A stretch of DNA of 64,000 nt from Streptomyces sp. NBC_00557. GTDB taxonomy: Bacteria; Actinomycetota; Actinomycetes; Streptomycetales; Streptomycetaceae. The DNA is taken from NCBI RefSeq assembly GCF_036345995.1, contig NZ_CP107796.1, positions 6,386,001 to 6,450,000 on the forward strand. Direction: 5' to 3'. A program made the position numbers and the translations under genes. The notes under the pieces are model-generated. The model was not told the DNA's origin, searched no databases, and worked only from the letters and a program-made list of their open reading frames with translations. Numbering within the stretch: position 1 is the first letter of the stretch; every line of letters begins with the position of its first letter. Shown one piece after another: positions 8,452-15,759 of this stretch.

Positions 8452-8911
8452 GCCCGCTCATCGTGGGTCTGAGGAGGGCGGGCGCGGATCGGTAAGGTGC
8501 CTTATCCGGCCGGGCGCGGCGGCGACAATCCGCCGGAACCCGTCAGTCATGTGCCTGGGGCGCGCGGTGGCCGCTGCATACGGTCATCCGCATGCGCTAC
8601 CTCGCCCCGATCGTGATCGGTCTCGTCTCGCTCGACCGGGCGGTGCCCCCATCCGCGCTGAAGCGGCGCCGGTGCGGCTCCGGTATCAGGGACATCAGCA
8701 GGACGACGCCGTGCACCGCCTCAAGGGCCACCCGATCATCCCGTTCGCACACGACTCCTCCTTCGGCTGCGCGCTGTGCGACCCGGTGATCGCGGTCTGG
8801 TGCCTCGGCGGCGGCCGCTCGCCGTGGGCGCGGCGGCGGGGGACCGATGAGTTCCGGGGCGCCGGCCGGTCTTCCCTGCGGAACAGGAGCGCGATCGTGA
8901 AGGAGTGAGCC
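8452..8911. other. Gap between MFS gene and 8912 gene; possible coding remnant
   Basis: This 460-bp stretch has no confident full-length gene. The part next to 8451 should contain the MFS promoter. On the plus strand, 8711-8908 reads as an open frame from a GTG with coding-like third-position GC (VHRLKGHPIIPFAHDSSFG and on), ending in a TGA that overlaps the ribosome site of the next gene. A second short frame begins at ATG 8592. Together they look like either a 65-aa gene or pieces of a decayed one. I do not recognise the product. Confidence 0.3.
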
Positions 8912-9493
8912 ATGACGATGGTGGACCTCGGCCCGCAGACCCGGATCCTGGCGCATCTCGCCGAGTCCGTCACCGACGACCGGCTGGCGGCCCCCACCCC
9001 GTGCCCGAAGTACGCGGTGCGGCATCTGCTGGGCCACCTCCACATGCTCTCGATGGCCTTCCGGGACGCCGCCCGCAAGGATCTCGGCGCGGGGACCGGC
9101 ACCAGCCCGGACGCCGCCGTACCGGACATCGGCCCCGGCTGGCGGGCTCAGCTGCCCAAGGCCCTGGACGAGCTGGCCGACGCCTGGCGCGATCCGGACG
9201 CCTGGACCGGCATGACCCGCGCGGGCGGGGTGGAGCTGCCCGGTGACGTCGCCGGCGCCGTCGTCGCCGACGAACTGGTCGTCCACGGCTGGGACCTGGC
9301 CCGCGCCCTCGGCCGGCCCTACGCCCCCGACCCCGCCGCCCTGGAGGCGGCCCACCGCTTCCTGCTCGCGGCCGCGGAGGACCCGCACCGTGGCGGCGGC
9401 CTCTTCGGCCCGGTCGTCCCGGTGCCGCAGGACGCGCCGCTGCTGGAACGGGCGGTGGGACTGAGCGGCCGGGACCCGATGTGGCGTCCATGA
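8912..9493 (+). CDS. TIGR03086/DinB-like maleylpyruvate isomerase-family protein
   Basis: 193-aa four-helix-bundle protein of the mycothiol-dependent maleylpyruvate isomerase / DinB_2 superfamily, common in actinomycetes. The N-terminal pattern (TPCPKYAVRHLLGHL) is the usual start of the metal-binding bundle, with His in LLGHLHM and the later DELVVHGWDLARALG motif, the standard second half of the site. These enzymes use mycothiol or act as metal-dependent transferases; the particular substrate is not predictable. GAAGGAG lies eight bases before ATG 8912. It starts three bases after the stop of the small upstream frame. Confidence 0.85.
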   Translation: MTMVDLGPQTRILAHLAESVTDDRLAAPTPCPKYAVRHLLGHLHMLSMAFRDAARKDLGAGTGTSPDAAVPDIGPGWRAQLPKALDELADAWRDPDAWTGMTRAGGVELPGDVAGAVVADELVVHGWDLARALGRPYAPDPAALEAAHRFLLAAAEDPHRGGGLFGPVVPVPQDAPLLERAVGLSGRDPMWRP

Positions 9494-9568
9494 CCGAGTA
9501 GGAGGGCAGGGGCGGCCTGAGTACGTGCACGGGTGCGGCGGCCCGCTCCGCGCCGGTTCACTGCTCGC

Positions 9569-9946
9569 ATGACGACACAGCGCATCGCACCGTTGCCGGG
9601 GCCGGCCGACCGGGATGAGCGGGATCCCCGGGCCTGGGTCGCGCCGGTGATCGCCACCGTCCTGATGGGCGTGCTCGGCCCGGCCGCCGTCGTGTTCGCC
9701 GGGTTCTCCGTGATGGCGACGGACAGCTGCGGACCCGACGACTGCTCGGCCGCGCTGAACACCGCCCTGTCCTGGATCTTCGGCCTGCTCCTTTTCGGCG
9801 GCCCCCTGTGCCTCGCCGCCCTGGCCACGGCCTGGGCCCTGCCCTGGAAACGCCGCTGGGCCGTGACGCGCGCCTGGACGGCGGCCCTCGCACTGGTGCC
9901 GCCCGCCGGGGTGCTGTGCCTGGTGTTCACCCTGCCCGCACCGTGA
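9569..9946 (+). CDS. Small membrane protein of unknown function
   Basis: 125-aa protein with three predicted membrane helices: about residues 27-48 (VIATVLMGVLGPAAVVFAGF), 65-88 and 100-120. The loop after helix 1 has two cysteines (CGPDDC), which could form a disulfide outside the membrane. Start is ATG 9569; an upstream in-frame start at 9533 adds twelve non-conserved-looking residues. No ribosome site is obvious, so it may be weakly translated. No family is recognised, and the neighbours give no functional link. Confidence 0.65.
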   Translation: MTTQRIAPLPGPADRDERDPRAWVAPVIATVLMGVLGPAAVVFAGFSVMATDSCGPDDCSAALNTALSWIFGLLLFGGPLCLAALATAWALPWKRRWAVTRAWTAALALVPPAGVLCLVFTLPAP

Positions 9947-10028
9947 GCGGGGCACGGCCGCCGAAAGCCCCGGTACCGCTTGTCCGGTCGGGCGACGGCG
10001 GCGCCGCCCGGGGCCGTAATCTCCCCCC

Positions 10029-10781
10029 ATGCCTCTCACGCTCACCGTCCTCGGCACCGCGTCCCCGCACCCCGGCCCCGGCCGGCCCTGCTCCGGATAC
10101 CTGCTCGCCGGCGGGGGCGCCGAGGTGTGGGTGGACGCGGGCCCCGGCACGTTCGCCGCGTTGCAGCAGCACACGGACCCGGCGCGGCTGACCGCGATCT
10201 GGATCTCCCATCTGCACGCCGACCACAGCTCCGATCTGCTGTCGGCCGCCTACGCGTTCGCCCACGGCGGGATGACCCCGCCCGCACCCGTCCCGGTGTA
10301 CGCCCCGCAGGACTGCGCCCGCCGCCTGGCCGGCTTCCTCGGGCGGGCGGACGTGGACTTCCTCAAGGACGTCCTCGACTTCCGGGCCCTGTACGACGGC
10401 CATGACGTGCGGCACTGGAACCTCCGCCTCACGGCCCGCGCCGTCGCCCACGACACCGAGGCGTACGGGCTGCGCGCCGAGTGCCAGGGCAGCGTCCTCG
10501 CGTACTCGGGCGACAGCGGACCGTGCCCCGCGCTCGGCGAACTCGCCGTGCGCGCCGATCTGTTCCTGTGCGAGGCGGACCTCGACGCCCATCGCGAAGG
10601 CGAACAGGTCCACCTGACCCCGGAGGACGCCGGGCGCATCGCCCACCAGGCCCGCGTGCGCCGGCTGCTCGTCACCCATGTCGGCCCCACGCTCACCCGA
10701 GAGACGGCCACCGCCCGCGCCGCCGCGGTCTCCGGCCGGCCCACGGACGCCGCGATGGAAGGCGAGACCCACACCTGCTGA
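10029..10781 (+). CDS. MBL-fold metal-dependent hydrolase (RNase Z-like)
   Basis: Metallo-beta-lactamase-fold hydrolase of 250 aa. The zinc-binding HxHxDH motif is HLHADH at residues 61-66, followed by SSDL; the strand AYSGDSGPC and the terminal LVTHVGPTL supply the remaining ligands. The N-terminal LTVLGTASPHP stretch and the size are typical of the RNase Z / ElaC-like subgroup, which in actinomycetes includes many proteins of unknown substrate. It stands alone upstream of the GntR operon. Phosphodiesterase or tRNA 3' processing activity cannot be told apart here. Confidence 0.85.
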   Translation: MPLTLTVLGTASPHPGPGRPCSGYLLAGGGAEVWVDAGPGTFAALQQHTDPARLTAIWISHLHADHSSDLLSAAYAFAHGGMTPPAPVPVYAPQDCARRLAGFLGRADVDFLKDVLDFRALYDGHDVRHWNLRLTARAVAHDTEAYGLRAECQGSVLAYSGDSGPCPALGELAVRADLFLCEADLDAHREGEQVHLTPEDAGRIAHQARVRRLLVTHVGPTLTRETATARAAAVSGRPTDAAMEGETHTC

Positions 10782-10799
10782 GGCTCGTCCGCACGTACA

Positions 10800-10810
10800 G
10801 AAAGCGTTTC
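10800..10810. promoter_or_regulatory. LacI/cre-like operator upstream of the sugar-acid operon
   Basis: GAAAGCGTTTC is a near palindrome with the central CG typical of LacI-family and catabolite-control (cre-like) operators. It lies 12 bp upstream of the -35 box of the gntR promoter. No LacI-family gene is present in the window, so the binding protein is unknown. Confidence 0.4.
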
Positions 10811-10822
10811 CTGTCAGAAGCA

Positions 10823-10851
10823 TTGACGAAACCCGGGCCCCCTCCTACCTT
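10823..10851 (+). promoter_or_regulatory. Sigma-70-like promoter of the gntR operon
   Basis: TTGACG at 10823-10828 and TACCTT at 10846-10851 are separated by 17 bp, a good vegetative promoter. Transcription should begin near 10858, which places the perfect palindrome TCATATATGA (10874-10883) just downstream of the start, a common position for an autorepressor operator of FadR-type GntR proteins. Confidence 0.6.
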
Positions 10852-10873
10852 CAACCGCGTCGTATTTCGTACG

Positions 10874-10883
10874 TCATATATGA
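10874..10883. promoter_or_regulatory. Palindromic candidate GntR operator
   Basis: TCATATATGA is a perfect 10-bp palindrome, extended imperfectly by flanking CG(T) and AGACG, in an otherwise GC-rich sequence 31 bp before the gntR start codon. It sits between the predicted transcription start and the ribosome site (GAGAGGG), so occupancy would block the operon. Confidence 0.45.
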
Positions 10884-10913
10884 GACGCGATATGTGAGAT
10901 CCGAGAGGGCCGC

Positions 10914-11579
10914 ATGACCTCTGTGCCCACCCCTATCCCGTCCCGCACCCAGTACGTGCTGGACGCGATCAGACACCGCATCCTGACCGGGCGGCTGACA
11001 CCCGGTCAGGCGCTGGTCGAGACGGAACTGGCCGCGCAGTTCGGGGTGTCGAAGACCCCCGTGCGCGAGGCGCTGAAGACGCTCGCCGGCACCGGACTCG
11101 TCGTGATGAGCCAGTACAAGGGCGCCACGGTGCGCATGGTGGACGCGGACATGGCACGCGAGGTCTACGACGTGCGGCTGCTGCTGGAACCGGAGGCGCT
11201 GCGCAGGACCGTCCGGCGGGGCGCCTCCCTGGAGGCCGCGCGCGACGCGCTGCACCGGGCCGACGCCGCCACCGACACCGCCGAACGCTCCCTCGCCAAC
11301 CGGGAGTTCCACCGCGCCCTGTACCTGCCGTGCGGCAACCCGCTGCTCGGCCGGATGCTGGACGAGGTGCGGGACCAGGCCGCCCTGGTCTCCGCCGTCG
11401 CCTGGGCCGCCGACCCCTCCTGGGAGCGGGAGGCCGCCGAGCACCGGGAGATCCTCCGGCTCGCCCTCGGCGGGGACGCCGACGGCGCCGCGAGCGCCCT
11501 GCACGCCCACATCGCCTCCTTCGTGGAGCGCGCGTTCCCCTCGGACACCGGCCCCCACCCACAGGAAGGTCATTCATGA
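10914..11579 (+). CDS. GntR-family (FadR subfamily) transcriptional regulator
   Basis: 221-aa regulator with an N-terminal winged helix-turn-helix (residues about 10-75: AAQFGVSKTPVREALKTL) and an all-helical FCD ligand-binding domain behind it (YDVRLLLEPEALR, and a histidine-bearing NREFHRALY segment that in the family chelates metal for organic-acid binding). Such regulators sense sugar acids or other carboxylates. It is the first gene of a tightly overlapping operon: its TGA overlaps the ATG of the aldolase gene by 4 nt. It most likely represses this operon and is relieved by a pathway acid. Confidence 0.9.
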   Translation: MTSVPTPIPSRTQYVLDAIRHRILTGRLTPGQALVETELAAQFGVSKTPVREALKTLAGTGLVVMSQYKGATVRMVDADMAREVYDVRLLLEPEALRRTVRRGASLEAARDALHRADAATDTAERSLANREFHRALYLPCGNPLLGRMLDEVRDQAALVSAVAWAADPSWEREAAEHREILRLALGGDADGAASALHAHIASFVERAFPSDTGPHPQEGHS

Positions 11580-12487
11580 ACAGCGTGACGTTCGAGACCG
11601 GGCGGGCGGCCCTGGCCGACGTGGTGGCCATCCCGGTGACCCCCTTCGCCGAGGACGGCTCCGTCGACACCGGCACCCTCCGGGCGCTGCTGCGTCGCCT
11701 GCTCGACGGCGGGATCCGCACCCTCACCCCGAACGGCAACACCGGCGAGTTCTACGCCCTCACCCCCGAAGAGCGCCGCCTGGTCACCGAGACGACCGTC
11801 GACGAGGCCGGCGACCGGGCCGCGGTCCTGGTCGGCGTCGGCCACGACGTGCCCACCGCCGTGGCCTCCGCCCGGCACGCCCGCGACGTCGGCGCCGGGA
11901 TGGTCATGGTCCACCAGCCCGTCCACCCCTATGTGTCGGCGGCCGGCTGGGTCGACTACCACCGCGCCATCGCCGAGGCGGTGCCCGAACTGGGCGTGGT
12001 GCCGTACGTCCGCAACGACCGGCTGCCCGGCGCCCGGCTCGCCGAACTCGCCGGCCACTGCCCGAACGTCATCGGGGTCAAGTACGCCGTCCCGGACGCC
12101 GCCCGCTTCGCCGCCTTCGCCCGCGACGCCGGCCTCGACCGGTTCACCTGGGTCGCCGGCCTCGCCGAGCCGTACGCCCCCTCCTACTTCTCGGCCGGCG
12201 CCACCGGCTTCACCTCCGGCCTCGTGAACGTCGCCCCGGCCGTCTCCCTGAACATGATCGAGGCGCTGCGATCGGGCGACTACCCGGCCGCCATGAAGGT
12301 CTGGGAGCAGATCCGCCGCTTCGAGGAACTCCGCGCCGCCGACGGCTCCGCGAACAACGTCACCGTCGTCAAGGAGGCCCTCGCCGCGCTGGGCCTGTGC
12401 CGCCGGGACGTCCGCCCGCCCAGCAAGCCGCTGCCCGAGGACGAGCGCGCCGAGGTCGCCGCCATCGCCGCCGGGTGGTCGATGTGA
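11576..12487 (+). CDS. Dihydrodipicolinate synthase-family dehydratase/aldolase (sugar-acid catabolism)
   Basis: 303-aa class I aldolase-fold enzyme with the family's Tyr144 (VVPYVRND) and Schiff-base Lys169 (VIGVKYAV), and the GNTGEFYALT substrate loop in place of the DHDPS GTTGE. Because the next gene encodes a sugar-acid dehydratase and the first a GntR sensor, it probably acts on the 2-keto-3-deoxy acid the dehydratase makes. It would either dehydrate it to alpha-ketoglutarate semialdehyde (L-2-keto-3-deoxyarabonate dehydratase) or cleave it. The choice is inference. Coupled at both ends by 4-nt overlaps. Confidence 0.83.
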   Translation: MNSVTFETGRAALADVVAIPVTPFAEDGSVDTGTLRALLRRLLDGGIRTLTPNGNTGEFYALTPEERRLVTETTVDEAGDRAAVLVGVGHDVPTAVASARHARDVGAGMVMVHQPVHPYVSAAGWVDYHRAIAEAVPELGVVPYVRNDRLPGARLAELAGHCPNVIGVKYAVPDAARFAAFARDAGLDRFTWVAGLAEPYAPSYFSAGATGFTSGLVNVAPAVSLNMIEALRSGDYPAAMKVWEQIRRFEELRAADGSANNVTVVKEALAALGLCRRDVRPPSKPLPEDERAEVAAIAAGWSM

Positions 12488-14196
12488 GGAAGCTGAGAAG
12501 CCATCAGTGGTACGGCACCGACGGGCTGCGCTCCTTCAGCCACCGGGCCCGGACCCGTCAGCTCGGCTACCTCCCCGAGGAGCACCTCGGCAAGCCGGTC
12601 ATCGCGATCCTCAACACCTGGTCCGACATCAACCCCTGCCACGTCCACCTGCGCGACCGCGCCCAGGCGGTGAAGCGGGGGGTCTGGCAGGCGGGCGGGT
12701 TCCCGCTGGAGTTCCCGGTCTCCACGCTGAGCGAGACCTTCCAGAAGCCGACCCCAATGCTCTACCGCAACCTGCTCGCGATGGAGACCGAGGAACTCCT
12801 GCGGTCCTATCCGATCGACGGGGCCGTGCTGATGGGCGGCTGCGACAAGTCCACGCCCGCCCTGCTGATGGGCGCGGCCAGCGCCGACCTGCCCGCCGTC
12901 TTCGTGCCCGCCGGACCCATGCTGCCCGGGCACTGGCGCGGCGAGGTGCTCGGCTCCGGCACGGACATGTGGAAGTACTGGGACGACAAGCGGGCGGGCC
13001 TCATCGGCGACTGCGAGATGACCGAGCTGGAGAGCGGGCTCGCGCGCTCCCCGGGGCACTGCATGACCATGGGCACGGCGTCCACGCTGACCGCCGCCGC
13101 CGAGGCCCTCGGGGTGACCGTGCCGGGCGCGTCCAGCATCCCCGCCGTCGACTCCGGGCACGACCGGATGGCCGCCAAGGCCGGGATGACGGCCGTGGAG
13201 CTGGTACGCAACGACCGCAGGCTGTCGCGGATCCTCACCCGGGAGGCCTTCGAGGACGCGGTCACCACCGTCCTCGGGCTCGGCGGCTCCACCAACGCCG
13301 TCATCCATCTGATCGCCATGGCCGGCCGCGCCGGGGTGCGGCTCACCCTGGACGACTTCGACCGCATCGCCCGGACCGTGCCCGTCCTCGCCAACGTCCG
13401 CCCCGGCGGACAGAAGTACCTGATGGAGGACTTCCACTTCGCGGGCGGCCTGCCCGGCTTCCTGTCCCGGATCACCGACCTGCTCCACCTGGACCGGCCG
13501 ACGGTGGCGCACGACACCCTGCGCGAGCAGCTGGACGGCGCCCGGGTGTACGACGACGACGTCATCCGCCCCCGCGACAACCCGGTGGCGAGCGAGGGCG
13601 GGGTCGCGGTGCTGCGCGGCAACCTCTGCCCGGACGGCGCGGTCATCAAGCACATCGCCGCCGAACCGCACCTGCTCAAGCACACCGGCCCGGCGGTCGT
13701 CTTCGACGACTACAAGACCATGCAGCGCACCATCAACGACCCCGGGCTCGGCATCACCGCCGACAGCGTCCTGGTCCTGCGCAACGCCGGCCCCAAGGGC
13801 GGCCCCGGCATGCCCGAGTACGGCATGCTGCCCATCCCCGACCATCTGCTGAAGCAGGGCGTGCGGGACATGGTCCGGATCTCCGACGCCCGGATGAGCG
13901 GCACGAGTTACGGCGCCTGCGTGCTGCACGTGGCCCCGGAGTCGTACGTCGGCGGCCCGCTGGCGCTCGTGCGCACCGGCGACCTCATCACCCTGGACGT
14001 CGAGGCCCGCAGCCTCCGTCTCCACGTGGACGACGCGGAGCTGGAGCGCCGGCGCGCCGCGTGGACCCCGCCGCCCGCCCGCTACGAGCGCGGCTACGGC
14101 GTCCTCTACAACGGCCAGATCACCCAGGCCGACACCGGCTGCGACTTCGAGTTCCTGGCCCGTCCGGGCCACGTGCCGGACCCGTACGCCGGCTGA
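12484..14196 (+). CDS. IlvD/Edd-family sugar-acid dehydratase (arabinonate dehydratase-like)
   Basis: 570-aa iron-sulfur dehydratase. The three cluster cysteines are visible as NPCH (early), GGCDKSTP and GHCMTMGTAST, the arrangement seen in the [2Fe-2S] L-arabinonate and D-xylonate dehydratases. The C-terminal half has the conserved serine region (RMSGTSYGACVLH). Start is GTG 12484, overlapping the aldolase stop as GTGA; the protein then opens with the family's typical KLRSHQWY...GL(R)SF. In this operon it should convert a pentonate or hexonate to its 2-keto-3-deoxy acid. Dihydroxy-acid dehydratase of branched amino acids is unlikely given the neighbours. Confidence 0.87.
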   Translation: MRKLRSHQWYGTDGLRSFSHRARTRQLGYLPEEHLGKPVIAILNTWSDINPCHVHLRDRAQAVKRGVWQAGGFPLEFPVSTLSETFQKPTPMLYRNLLAMETEELLRSYPIDGAVLMGGCDKSTPALLMGAASADLPAVFVPAGPMLPGHWRGEVLGSGTDMWKYWDDKRAGLIGDCEMTELESGLARSPGHCMTMGTASTLTAAAEALGVTVPGASSIPAVDSGHDRMAAKAGMTAVELVRNDRRLSRILTREAFEDAVTTVLGLGGSTNAVIHLIAMAGRAGVRLTLDDFDRIARTVPVLANVRPGGQKYLMEDFHFAGGLPGFLSRITDLLHLDRPTVAHDTLREQLDGARVYDDDVIRPRDNPVASEGGVAVLRGNLCPDGAVIKHIAAEPHLLKHTGPAVVFDDYKTMQRTINDPGLGITADSVLVLRNAGPKGGPGMPEYGMLPIPDHLLKQGVRDMVRISDARMSGTSYGACVLHVAPESYVGGPLALVRTGDLITLDVEARSLRLHVDDAELERRRAAWTPPPARYERGYGVLYNGQITQADTGCDFEFLARPGHVPDPYAG

Positions 14197-14208
14197 CCCA
14201 CGCAGAGA

Positions 14209-14224
14209 GGTGAAGCGCTTCACC
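14209..14224. promoter_or_regulatory. Perfect 16-bp LacI-type palindrome after the dehydratase gene
   Basis: GGTGAAGCGCTTCACC is a perfect palindrome with the central CG of LacI-family operators, located 13 bp after the dehydratase stop. It could instead fold as a 6-bp hairpin with a GCGC loop and serve as a weak terminator. A related half-perfect site lies at 10800 in front of the same operon. Confidence 0.45.
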
Positions 14225-14471
14225 CTCCAGGGCGACGTCGACTTCGTCTCCGCCCGGGCGACGGCGGTGTAATCACCGTCCCGGAGAACCATCCCCAGCT
14301 CACCGACGCCGAGGCGGCCCGGCGCACCCCCGCCGCAGACCTCGGCGACCGGCACCCGACACCGGCGCTCTGTGTATCGATCGGGTAACAGGGCTCGCAG
14401 TGGGAGTTGTTATGCGCGTAGACAGTCCCTGGCCTGGTACATCCACTCTCCTCACCAGATCCGGAGAATCC
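14225..14471. other. Intergenic stretch with possible short gene remnants
   Basis: From a GTG at 14210 a frame reads 20 residues (VKRFTLQGDVDFVSARATAV) to TAA at 14270. It is followed in another frame by a further coding-looking run (VITVPENHPQLTDAEAARR) from about 14268. The pattern suggests the remains of a deleted and frameshifted gene. The last 80 bp should hold the promoter of the phosphatase gene. No product is recognised. Confidence 0.25.
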
Positions 14472-15269
14472 ATGCGGAAGTCCCACAGAGTCGTCGCCGC
14501 CGGTGCCGCCTGTGCCCTCGCCGGTGTCGCACTGTACGGCGCGGGTGCGGCCACCGCCGGGCAGTCGACGGCGAACTCCACCCACGAGCCCTACAACATC
14601 GGGCAGTTGGTGAAGGACATCGACACCTACTACGGCACGAAGGCCGACAGCAACGGCGTCTACCAGGCGTCCCCGGACAGCCCGTACGCCAAGGACCTGG
14701 CGGACATCGACGCGGACGCCAGGCGGTACATCGACAAGGCCGCGCGCCAGGCGCACCGGCACGGCGAGAAGCCGGCCGTGGTGTTCGACATCGACGACAC
14801 GCTGCTGCTCAGCCTCGACTACGAGAAGCGCTACAACTACACGTACAACTCCACCACGTGGAACGACTACGTGAACCGCGCCGACCGCCCGGCCGTCTTC
14901 GGCAGCCCCGAACTGGTGCAGTACGCCGAGTCCAAGGGCGTCGAGGTCTTCTACAACTCCGGCCTGAGCGAGGCCCAGCGCACCGCCGCCGTCGAGAACC
15001 TGAAGAAGGTCGGCGCCGATGTGAACCTCGACGCCGACCACATGTTCCTCAAGGACAAGGCCAACCCGCCGGCCTACCTGAGCGACTGCGCCACCCCGAA
15101 CGCCTGGAACTGCACGACCGTGCAGTACAAGTCCGGGACGCGCAAGCACATCGAGGACGACCTGGGGTACGAGATCATCGCCGACTTCGGCGACCAGTAC
15201 TCGGACCTCGACGGCGGCTACGCCGACCGCACCTACAAGCTGCCGAACCCGACGTACTTCGTCAGCTGA
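14472..15269 (+). CDS. Secreted HAD-family (subclass IIIB) acid phosphatase
   Basis: 265-aa protein with an N-terminal signal peptide (basic start MRKSHR, hydrophobic core, Ala-x-Ala-type end near residue 35), so it is exported. The mature domain has the HAD nucleophile motif FDIDDTLLLS, with the first Asp as nucleophile, the FYNSGLSEAQR motif II region, the conserved Lys in FLKDK and the acidic IIADFGDQYSDLDGG motif. This is the pattern of class B/plant-type acid phosphatases. Likely role is release of phosphate from phosphomonoesters outside the cell. Start ATG 14472 follows CGGAGAA; the in-frame start at 14400 has no ribosome site. Monocistronic, with a hairpin after it. Confidence 0.88.
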   Translation: MRKSHRVVAAGAACALAGVALYGAGAATAGQSTANSTHEPYNIGQLVKDIDTYYGTKADSNGVYQASPDSPYAKDLADIDADARRYIDKAARQAHRHGEKPAVVFDIDDTLLLSLDYEKRYNYTYNSTTWNDYVNRADRPAVFGSPELVQYAESKGVEVFYNSGLSEAQRTAAVENLKKVGADVNLDADHMFLKDKANPPAYLSDCATPNAWNCTTVQYKSGTRKHIEDDLGYEIIADFGDQYSDLDGGYADRTYKLPNPTYFVS

Positions 15270-15271
15270 GC

Positions 15272-15304
15272 CCCGCCCGTACGGCCTGATCGGCCGGAGG
15301 CGGG
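15272..15304 (+). terminator. Rho-independent-like hairpin after the phosphatase gene
   Basis: CCCGCC at 15272-15277 pairs with GGCGGG at 15299-15304, and an inner GGCC/GGCC stem can extend it. It begins three bases after the stop codon. No U-tract follows, as is usual in Streptomyces. Confidence 0.5.
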
Positions 15305-15434
15305 TCAGGCGGAGCGCGGCAGCCCCGGGGGACGGGGGACCGGGGCGCCGGTGCGAGGGCACCCGGAGGGGATGGGAGCCTTCCTCGCGCCGGCCTCCGC
15401 GGTCGGCTACGGCCCTCGTCGATTCGCCGGCGGA

Positions 15435-15642
15435 ATGCTCTCCCGCCGTGCGCACTTCGCCGTCGTCACGTTCCTCGGCCGGCTGGGCGGCCTCCTCTTC
15501 GCGGGGACGGCCGCCCTCGCCGTACCCGCACACGCGGTGCGCTTCCCGGACCTGCTGTGGGGGCGCCCTGTCCGGCGCCGTCGTCCTCGCCTCCCTGTAC
15601 CCGGCCGTCCCGACGGTTCTCGGGCTCGCCGTGCTGGGATGA
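15435..15642 (+). pseudogene. Frameshifted small membrane-protein gene
   Basis: From ATG 15435 the frame gives a membrane-like protein (MLSRRAHFAVVTFLGRLGG..., then a helix ending FPDLLWG). At a GGGGG run near 15559 the sense moves to the next frame, which continues with another convincing helix (GALSGAVVLASLYPAVP) and stops at 15642. Removing one G from the run joins the halves into one protein of about 68 aa with two helices. It is either a real one-base insertion or a homopolymer sequencing error. Family unknown. The remaining parts of 15305-15759 show nothing else except the upstream region of the permease gene. Confidence 0.5.
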
Positions 15643-15759
15643 GCCGCTGGTCCGCCGAAGCCGATTCCGTAACACGGGGAAAACCTGAAACCGGTTGAAC
15701 AGGGGAACAATCCAGCCAGCATCCGCACGCCGATCATCAGGTGACGAGGAGTGGGACTC

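Noticed and set aside
12484..14196. Branched-chain dihydroxy-acid dehydratase (ilvD)
   Set aside because: The cysteine pattern and operon partners (GntR, DHDPS-type enzyme) fit a sugar-acid dehydratase, not isoleucine-valine synthesis.
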